In this document: positions 55,797 through 64,000 of the stretch, piece after piece
Numbering within the stretch: the stretch's first letter is position 1
Layout: every line of letters starts with the position of its first letter
Assembly: GCF_022539505.1 (NCBI RefSeq)
Contig: NC_061511.1
Span: forward strand, 35,846,620-35,910,619
Direction: 5' to 3'
From: Lolium rigidum
Lineage: Eukaryota > Streptophyta > Magnoliopsida > Poales > Poaceae
Length of the DNA stretch: 64,000 bases
The notes under the pieces: model-generated
Told to the model about the DNA's origin: nothing
Databases searched by the model: none
The model's input: only the letters and a program-made list of their open reading frames with translations
Program-made: the position numbers and the translations under genes

Positions 55797-56702
55797 AAAA
55801 GTTGCAATAAATTATAAATGCATTACTATATTTAGCAAATACTCAATTAGAGTATGTTATTCATCCTTTTAAATCAAATCATTTCCCACTAAATATTGGA
55901 AAAAAAATTCCTCCGGCAACTGGAGCCTATTGATTTGATAGCTTTTTAGGTATTAGTTTTTTTTCAATAGTAAGACAAGAACCTATTGATTTGATAGCTC
56001 GTTAACCGAAAAAGAAAGAAAGGATTTAATTTTTATTTCGGTTTCAAGGAAATAAAATACTCATTTGACGGCATGCTAACGAAATTAGAAAGAAATTATT
56101 TGATTTGATTTAGCACTTAACGTTAACAAGCAAAGTAGGTTAAAAGAGACATTTATTTATGATTGTGATTGATTAATTACCATTTGTTCCATGATTGTGA
56201 TTGATTAATTGACATGATTACCGCAACTTCCAATTATCAAGGCAAACTGCAAAGTACGATCACCAACTCAAATATAATAGTAAAGATTCTGCTGTTACAT
56301 ACAACAAAAAAAGGTTGATCAAATGGGATACGATAATTACTGCTTCAACAGAATGTGGCAAATTACCCGATGACCCATAAATTGCAGGACACGAATATTC
56401 ATTCTAGTGAGTTTCTACAACGCAGGGAAAAAAGTTCAGACACTTCCCTGTCATGAAGATTCCAATATCATCACCAACCATGGCATGCATACATGGCTTC
56501 TCCAACTCCAACCAGCTGCCATTGCCAATGCAAACCCCAAATAAGAGGAAACTGATTGCTCATCCACAACAACAGCAGCAGAAACGCCCAAATAGAAGAA
56601 AAATCTGAATTTATTAAACCATTATGGATGATGGCTTCAATCAAGAAGTTCTTATTCTTGTTCTGATCCGAATATAGCACTGCCATGTATACGGTTACAT
56701 AG
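55797..56702. other. A/T-rich DNA beside the Helitron end, and OEP16 3' flank
   Basis: No gene is seen. Direct repeats CCTATTGATTTGATAGCT (55927, 55982) and ATGATTGTGATTGATTAATT (56159, 56190) are present. 56410-56702 should hold the 3' UTR of OEP16. Confidence 0.5.
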
Positions 56703-59181
56703 CTAGGTGAGGTAGTTTATGAACTCAACGGCGGTCGCGATGGCGCCTGCGGTAATGGCATCCTTGGCGATCTTGTCAGCCTTGCTGTTGCCAGCAGCGG
56801 AAATGATTGCGCCACTTACAACTCCTCCAATCAAAGCATTTTTCTACGGGAGTACCGGAAAAGAAAGCAGGAGATAAATTAGCACCAGTGCTAAGCAGTA
56901 CCAGAAACTTATGTTGAGTAGATTATTCTTAAGGCTGACTGAAAACATGCAAGCATATTATACTGATTATAAAAGCAACAATACTTTCATGGGCAAGATT
57001 TATAACTGCAACTAGAACAATATCAAACTTATTGCGTACATAATCTTAGAACAAAGGGTGTGGAGACAGAAGTTTCAAAATGAGAATCAAATTTATGAGA
57101 TGGCAATGTCTGGCAGTATTGTTTGGTACGGTTGAGGAGCGGGCTGGAATCAAAGAATTCATTTGCGATTCCAAGAATTAATATGTTTGACTGCCATGGT
57201 ATTAGTTACGGAATTCATTTGAGAGTTCCATGGTTTTCATTCTGTGCCTAACCTTAATTCCTTTTGGTACCGTGTCATTTATGTGGATTTGCCAAATGAA
57301 TTATCTATTCATTTCTACCAAATAAAATGAAATGATGGATGCCAGACGAGCTCTTATACTAATTAACCAAGAATCTTAGCCAACTCATATAAGGATCCAC
57401 ATTTTTAAGTGGGCAGATAATATAATCGTGCAAATAGTTTTCCTTCATATGAGGTTACATTATCATCAAAAGACATGGAATATGCGTAAGCAGAGAATTA
57501 TTACCCAGTCATAGCGACCACGGATCTTTTCCACTCCATACTCCACGCCTACATACAATCCAGCAACAGCACCTGCAGATTATATCGAAAAAGAATTTGA
57601 ATCTGTTAGAAAATATCGATTAATGAAAATGGATGAATTACTGGTGTCAGTGTGGTTATTGAGACAAAAGGAGTATAGTAAAGTTTTATATGTTACCCCA
57701 GTATACACCCTCCTTGCACATGTTCTTCAGCTGCATTAAAAATCAGAATACCATATTAGTGCACCGTAGATGATAGATAACTAGCCTTACCGCACATGTA
57801 GAAAGAAGGCCACCGAACATCTTACTAATCGACAGGTGCAGAGATATTATTCAAGTAGATGTACAGGGTTTTTTTTCGATCATGGGACCCAAGAGGTGCA
57901 AGGTCTTGGACTTTGAGTTCAAGGGTCTCAACATTTAGGGTTCAACTTCTTTTCCCCATTTAAGCATTATCGATGGATGCTATGTTCAAGGCACCCCTTA
58001 TTGAACTACTACTCTGAAGTCTTACAGCAATTAGGTACTTTGTACAATGAATCATCTAAATTCCATTCTGCTACTAGCGAAATATCAAGCAGATTGATAT
58101 TCTGAATTTCAGATAGTGGAAAAGCTCAGGGCAAAGTGGAAATTAGTACTTACTGTCTGCTCAAGCTTGTTCTTAGAAACACTACCTGCAAAGCAAAGAA
58201 CATTCAACGTTACCTTTACATGCACAAAACCAACGGAAGGTCGGAAACTGATAGTACTAGCTGGTGATCTGATGCTCTTTTTTTACGAGGAGAATAACAA
58301 GGCATTCTGCCCTACTGTATGAATTTTATATTATAAGGTAGTAAAATATCTACATATGTACAAAGAAAAGGAGAACAGGGAGTCTAATTAAGAATTATTT
58401 TGTATCCAATCTTTGATAGCAGTTATTTTCTTATGCATAGTCCTATTGATAACCATGGACATGTCTTCCTTGAGTTGTCTCTGCCAATCTTGAACTGAAA
58501 CAGGGTTTCATTTCTGAATACTTTCCCATTTCGTTGCAACCATATGTTCCAGCATCCCAATGTAATCGGTTCCATGTAAATGGGTTTGTGCGATTTCTCT
58601 TTGAACAGTGTGATTTCATCATTTATGCTTGTTCCTCTATTTCTTTCTGGCAGAATTATGTTGCTGATCTGATGCTTCATACGCATCTGCGCCAGGAGTT
58701 AACTGAAATCTTGCTGGTTCTGAACCCAATCTACTCTGCGTGTCATGTGAACCTTCATTCACAAAAGAAAAAGGCTTGGTTTTTTTTGTGTGGGAACGGG
58801 TCTATCGGTTGACCAGTTCACAGGCAGCAAATCAATCCAAATCATGTGGTAAATTAATCCAAGAAATGAGTGCGTTACCCTTGTGGAGGCACTCGAAGGC
58901 GTCCTCGGCGGCCACCTTGCAGGCGCCAACCTGCAGGCAAGGCATCATGAGTTGCAGAGTCGTCCAACCAAATCATTAAATCAGCCACATTTCAACAGAT
59001 GCATCGAGGATCCAACATTGGATTAACTAGGAGGGAGGAAGACTGGGAGAGGGGTTTGTAGTAGTGTGCTTACGGCGCCGATCTTGAGGAAGCCGTCGAC
59101 GGTGCGGTTGAGGAGCGGGTTCCCCATGTCGATGGCGAACTCCACCTTGGGCGACCCCGCCGAGAACCCCGCGCGAGGCAT
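56703..59181 (-). CDS. OEP16: Outer envelope pore protein 16 (plastid)
   Basis: Six exons, 59181-59074, 58930-58879, 58185-58154, 57730-57697, 57572-57505 and 56843-56703, total 435 nt and 144 aa, with all phases closing. Key stretches are MPRAGFSAGSPKVEF, DMGNPLLNRTVDGFLKIGA, KLEQTLKNMCKEGVYWGAVA, GLYVGVEYGVEKIRGRYDW and AITAGAIATAVEFINYLT. It belongs to the Tim17/Tim22/PRAT superfamily: four short helices that span the plastid outer envelope. In the family it forms an amino-acid-selective channel and has also been linked to import of protochlorophyllide oxidoreductase A precursor. It has no cleavable transit peptide, as expected. Length is normal and no damage is seen. The start is fixed by the conserved MP-FSG-like beginning. 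Confidence 0.96.
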
Positions 59182-60468
59182 CCTTCCTTCCTCCCACAAC
59201 CTTGCCGGCCGATCTCTCGCAGGTAGCGCTGCCGTGTGTCTGAGACTGAATGACAAGGTGGTACAGGGACTGCGAGGAGGAGGAAGATAGAGTACAGTGA
59301 GAGAGAGGTGAAGCAGTGGCTGTGAAGGCACGGAGCCTCCTCACGGGATGCGCGCCACGGCCACGTGTCACTGATCGCACGGCACGGACATGAACAAAAC
59401 GTCAGCTTTCTGCCGACTTCTATGCGACAAAAGAATTCGGCGCCTCTACCTACGTGCTGGTAATGGTGGACGGTGCAGAGAGAGCCCTTTGCCACTACGA
59501 ACGGCGGCCGCCACGCCACCCCATCCATGCTCTCACATTTCACGCTCATATCTGCCCAATGGGCTGGCACCTAGTTTCGCTTGTCTAGCGTCTCAGGTAA
59601 CACTAGTCCCTTCGATCCAAATTAATTGACGCCGTAGCCCATTGCAGCTTGAGAGCAAAGATGCCTCTAGGGTGACTTCGGTGATGCAGATCATGTCCGA
59701 GTTGCAAGGGTTGTCTGAGGGGCCTGCTTCTTCAACGGTGGACTTCGGTGATGCAGATCATTACAACTGACATTTGCAACGACAGAAAAAATTTCAGCAC
59801 ATGTAAACCAGTCATAGAAACAAACTGAACCCAGTCTCATCTGTTAAATTTCTACATGGGGGATCTCTTGGCTTATATTGTGATCAGCACCAGCCTAACT
59901 AAGCTTAATTCAGCTTTGTTTGAGTGGTTAATAAAATGTACTGGTAGGATGATATAAAAACAGGATACCAAATGAAGAGCATCAACCAACCGGGAAGCCA
60001 CGAAAGTGGCAATACTTTGTTTCTTCCACAACAAGCGGACAGACCAATTCATGCCTTGATTCCATGCCACAGAAGATGATATCAGGAAGCTACAGTACCA
60101 ACTGTCGTAAGCAAATGTTGCTTCATCATTGCTGAAATGTTAAATAACGTGTATGATTATAGACGCTTAAAAATGGACACAATTAAGAAGTTTGAGTGTG
60201 ATAACCAAAGATTCACTGTATATATACCAGCCAAAAATTCAAACAAAATACAACACACCGCTCTTCTTCAGACAAGGGAGCATCCTGTGATCAATCAATC
60301 GGCACCAGCAGTTTGGGCAAACAGAAGAAGAATGCACAAGTTTATGCCATGCCTACTCCTACTACATCAGTCTATGTCTAACTCTCTACCACCAAACCCA
60401 GCAATGCTCTCGTTCGTAGGCAGCACCCAAACTCAATTTCAACTCAGCAGAATCTGTTGACTTGAACT
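59182..60468. other. OEP16 promoter and 3' flank of the otubain-like gene
   Basis: No additional gene is supported. 59182-59560 is the GC-rich upstream region of OEP16. GACTTCGGTGATGCAGATCAT occurs twice (59672 and 59742 region). 60130-60468 probably holds the 3' UTR of the otubain-like gene. Confidence 0.5.
59362..59369. promoter_or_regulatory. G-box/ABRE-like element upstream of OEP16
   Basis: CACGTGTC lies about 180 bp before the OEP16 ATG. ACGT-core boxes of this kind bind bZIP or bHLH factors in light and abscisic acid responses. Position is suitable, use is inferred. Confidence 0.4.
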
Positions 60469-63400
60469 CTAATCAGCAGGATGTTCTACCAGCACAGGGC
60501 GTGGGTAGATGATGTCGTAGTGATTACCCGTGTACAGCAAAGTCACACTCACATCTCCAGGCCCAGTGTAAATATTATCTTCATCAGATCCTACTCCATG
60601 GAGCCGCTCCAGTCTGAGGGGTACCTCAAGCGCTCTGGCCAAGGCCGCCATCATAATATGGTCCGTAAACTCACGAGCTGGGGTGACGCACGAAAAGCAC
60701 CACTGTTTGTACAGAAATGGGTCAGGTAAAATAAATGACTGTATGTACATCCAAGAATGTAAAGGGAAGAAGAGATGCTAATACTGACATCCTTCAGAGT
60801 GTAATGTTGGCTGAGCCCAGTGATAAGCTGTCCATACTCGTCCCCGTGCGAGCAGATCTGGATAGCTACTACTAATCTGAGGAAAACAAAAACTAACCAA
60901 CAAAATTTGTCATAAACATGAATTATGATGAGCTGAAGGAATGATAAGTTCAAGGGTGTTTTTTCTCACTGTTTTCCGTTTTACTGTAGGTGCTGAAGAA
61001 CGCAAGAAGTTTCTCTTTACGGTAGCTAAAAAGAGCACACATGTTATGTCAGTAAGATGGAATGCATTTGGCCATGATAGTTTGATGAAATAGCAGAAAA
61101 CCAAGCGAATCAAAAACCTGTTAGGTGATGCTATGCTGTTCCACCTGCCTTGTCTCTTCCATCCCATTATTTTCTTTATCAGCTTCTTAAATGCCTGAAA
61201 GAATCAGCGACTCAATAGTTCACATCTGATAACCATTACCTATCATAGGTTACAACATTAAGTTACAGAAAATTGAATTGATACCAGGATATGAAATAAC
61301 ACAGAACAACACGTCTGAAAAGTTTCAGTCATTAAGCACATAATGTAGCATAGTAGTTATGACAGAAAATGTTTGGTAACAGAACAGTGAGGTGGCTGCA
61401 CCATAAGAAGCAGCATATGTGCATCGTTTCTTTTCAAATGAAACAAGCATACAATTCTATTCCTCCCTGTTATATTGTCTCATTGTTCCTCTGGAAGTAG
61501 ATTTCTCTTAAGGTTCATTTTTGTTAGAATTGGCTTGTTAACTTTACAGTAAACTTCGAATTTGAGTTTATGCCAACAGTGTGTAAAACTGTGATGGCAT
61601 GCCACTACTGTTAAGCAGTTGTGCATCTCCTGCAAATGACAAAACAAAGATAGTGAGATGCCAGATCCAGCCTGAAGTTACTGCAACCTGTAGAGAATCA
61701 TCCCTTACAAGCCTGTTGACTTCAAAAAAAAAATGGAGAAGAGAACTTACTTTGTAGCTCCTGCGAAACCCAGAGGAGGTCCATCCAAGATTTGTATGTT
61801 GCGTAGACACTCTTTTAATGGTATCAAGGAGGCGGTGTTCCTCATGTGTGTCCTGCCTATCAAGAACTTGTTCCTGTTGGACATTCGCACAAAAGAAATA
61901 CAATTAAATTACTAAAGATACATCATGTGCCAAGGAAAAGAGAGGAGGGAAATTACAAGGTAGGAAAATATGAAGCTCCTGTAGAAACACTCCCCATCTC
62001 CATACACCGGTCTGAATCTCAAATAGGCATCAAGATTCACACAAATAGCCATATCATCGGGAACACGATTATAATCAAAGACTTCAGCGATAGGATTTGT
62101 CTGCAACAAACACACAAATATAGGAATTCAAATTACACTGAGTAGAACATGGAAACAGCATATTTCAAATGTGATGGACATTTTGTTTTTATTTCAATTT
62201 TCAGGTTTCCGTTTGCTTTGAAAATGTATGAGACCACTAACATGTACTATAATTATATCATTGATACTGATTGGATGTTGTTCAATAAGAAAAGAATAAA
62301 GTATGTACTAATGTCTGATGAACTCAACAACACTACAAAGACAGTTCAGGTTCTATCCGACTATCACAATCAACAGTTAACATAATACAGTATTCCATAA
62401 AAGAGAACATCATCCATCTGAACAGTTGATTGTACAGGGCCATGAATCACAGTATCACGTGATCTAGGACTTTGATCCCAATATTTCATGCACTAGTGTT
62501 TTGAACATTATAAAAGGCAAAATGGAGCCAAACCTGGTGACCCACATGTTCGTCATACATCTCCCATTTTTCTCTATCAACAACCTATTCGACAAGAAAA
62601 CAGGTTAAAATCCAGATATCGTGCCAGACTAACTGTTTTACAGAATTAATCTGAGGATCAAACATTTCAAAATAAGAAACAAGGGAACAAGAAATGAATG
62701 TAATTAATAAACAACAATGTAATAGCAAGACTACAAAATTTTCTTTGATTTTGCCAACTTTGTACATGAATAATTTGAGGCTTCTGAGCAAGTTCCAGGT
62801 ACCAATCAACCAAATGGTGAATTTGTTCACAAAACTGCATATTATGCTGTCAGAGATTTTGTATGTAAATGCCCAATGGTTTACAGAAACTATGTCCAAG
62901 TTATGCAATCTCAAGCAACTGTCTAGATTAAATTTTCTGATAACAACATTTGGTTAGAAAGAAAGGTCAAATTTGATTATTCAAGCTCTGGTACCAGAAT
63001 ATTGCAGTAATTGGGACATGCTCGGTGCACTCTTGGCCCAGAGATTCCGCTTCTATTTACTCTAAATCATCCCCAATTTTTTCAACGATTCACATCCAGA
63101 ACAACAAGATTGGCACAGAAATGCAGACGAGCCAATAAATCACAAGCGAGGAAGCAAGATAGAACAGAATGAGGCTATACCTCGCGGGTGAAATAGTTCT
63201 TAAGCTTGCTCCAGAGCGCCTTCTTGGGGTGCGACGATTCCGCCTACTCAAGAGAAACCAAGAAACGCTCAAGAACGCACTTCAAGAACTCCAAAGAAAC
63301 AACAATGCGTCGCAGAAAGGAGATACGCGCGCGGCATCACCTGTTCCGCCTCCTCCGGCTTCTTCTTCTTCTTCTTCTCCCCCTCCTCGGCCGATCCCCT

Positions 63401-63805
63401 GCCGGCCTCCTTGATAGCCGCCTGCGCTCGTACCAGCCGGTCGAACACTTCCTTGCAGTCGATGGCCGCGGAGCTTACCGTCCCGGCTCCGAATGGCCAG
63501 CCGCTGTCGAGGGAGGGGGTGGACGGGCTGCTTCCCGCGGAGCTTGGAGCGGGAGGTTCCGGAAGGGGAATGGCGGCGGTCACCTCGGCCCCCACCGTGG
63601 CGGAGCTCGATCCATTGGTGCCGCGGCTTCCGCCTCCGGCCTGCTGGCGGACACGTTCCTGGGGTCGGCCGGCGGGCGCTGCAGGGAGACGCGACGGCGA
63701 GGAGGCCTCGGCGCCGCCTTGGGCTGCCTCAGCGCCGTTCTTGGAGTCCTCGCGTTGCCCATTGACCGGTTCTTGGTAGTGGTCTGTTCCTGAACCGGAC
63801 TTCAT
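60469..63805 (-). CDS. Otubain-like OTU cysteine protease (peptidase C65)
   Basis: Nine exons: 63805-63341, 63243-63181, 62584-62534, 62100-61957, 61873-61751, 61194-61118, 61025-60970, 60892-60789 and 60702-60469. They total 1317 nt and encode 438 aa with phases closing at every junction. Residues 1-155 are Ala/Ser/Gly/Pro-rich with a Lys run near the end, probably disordered. The otubain core starts near 180: VYGDGECFYRSFIFSYL gives catalytic Asp228 and Cys231, AFFSTYSKTEN and VFLRLVVAIQICSHGDEYGQ follow, and the C-terminal TLLYTGNHYDIIYPR gives catalytic His422 and Asp424. Such enzymes cleave ubiquitin chains in cytosol and nucleus. The sequence is clearly different from the canonical plant OTUB1 wording (DGNCFYRSFMFSYLE), so it may be a separate grass otubain branch. 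The exon 8 acceptor (GGTTAG at 60893) was chosen because CCTCAG gives a stop. Confidence 0.9.
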
Positions 63806-64000
63806 CGCTGCGGCGGCGTCAAGGACTTGAGTGGCAATTCCGCTAATGTGAGGGCGTGGAGAAGAAATGTGTGAAGGTTGCTGCTAGGGATGCAGGCGGA
63901 CGCCCGCCAGACTTAAAAAAAACGGTCGGCCTGGTCAATTCGTTATTAATCACCTTTCACTGTTTTTCTCTCTCCTAGGGTAGAGGCGATCCCAATGGCG
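63806..64000. promoter_or_regulatory. Upstream region of the otubain-like gene; possible divergent start
   Basis: The otubain-like gene starts at 63805 and reads left. At the right edge CCCAATGGCG (ATG at 63995) has a good plant start context for a gene reading right. If real, only about 190 bp separate the two starts, and this would be a shared bidirectional promoter. The window ends after two codons, so this cannot be shown here. Confidence 0.3.

Noticed and set aside
63206..63793. Plus-strand frame of 195 codons over otubain exon 1
   Set aside because: GC-rich antisense shadow; no domain, and the minus strand frame joins by proper splicing to the otubain core.
1..64000. CRISPR arrays, operons, phage or plasmid functions
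   Set aside because: No spaced short-repeat array or prokaryotic gene layout; repeats are LTRs, MITEs and tandem duplicates of plant type.

Overview
This is eukaryotic plant DNA, most likely from a Triticeae grass (wheat, barley, rye or Aegilops type). That placement is an inference from three things: GT-AG split genes with grass-like GC-rich first exons; about two thirds of the window being nested LTR retrotransposons of the Sabrina/WHAM-like Gypsy style, with tRNA-Asp-type primer sites; and the usual small grass repeats. No prokaryotic or viral gene organisation is present. All five host genes lie on the minus strand.

Layout. (1) 1-6.1 kb: the 5' part of a pectin acetylesterase gene (44-1497, running off the left edge) and a complete four-exon PP2C phosphatase gene (3800-6059). 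The PP2C last exon is duplicated downstream, and the extra copy carries a stop. (2) 6.1-10.5 kb: intergenic DNA with LINE-like tails, a MITE-like element and a decayed LINE reverse transcriptase. (3) 10.5-20.07 kb: one LTR retrotransposon (A) with a CTATC target duplication; its 5' LTR is split by a foreign solo LTR (F, CCCTC duplication). (4) 20.07-22.56 kb: old LTR debris. (5) 22.56-48.05 kb: a decayed PIF/Harbinger-type ORF1 (Myb/SANT-like protein) gene split by a 23.5 kb nested block. A solo LTR (D, ACGGT duplication) sits in the coding sequence. Elements B (TCCCC) and C (AGGCC) sit inside D, and a protein-coding Tat-like Gypsy element E (CATAT) sits inside B. (6) 48-56.7 kb: a type 2 metallothionein gene (49459-49827), tandem repeats, a plastid 23S rRNA fragment, a TIR transposon with a decayed ORF, and a Helitron terminus. 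(7) 56.7-64 kb: OEP16 (six exons, 144 aa) and an otubain-like deubiquitinase (nine exons, 438 aa), with a possible divergent gene starting at the right edge.

The host genes do not form one pathway. They are cell-wall pectin modification, Ser/Thr phosphatase signalling, metal binding, plastid outer-envelope transport and ubiquitin removal. The strongest results are the insertion history, which is backed by matching 5-bp duplications at every level, and the exon structures, whose phases all close. The most unusual signals are an orphan acidic repeat protein in elements B and C with a long overlapping second frame, repeated primer-site-like sequences in C, the duplicated PP2C terminal exon, and a chimeric deletion in element E.
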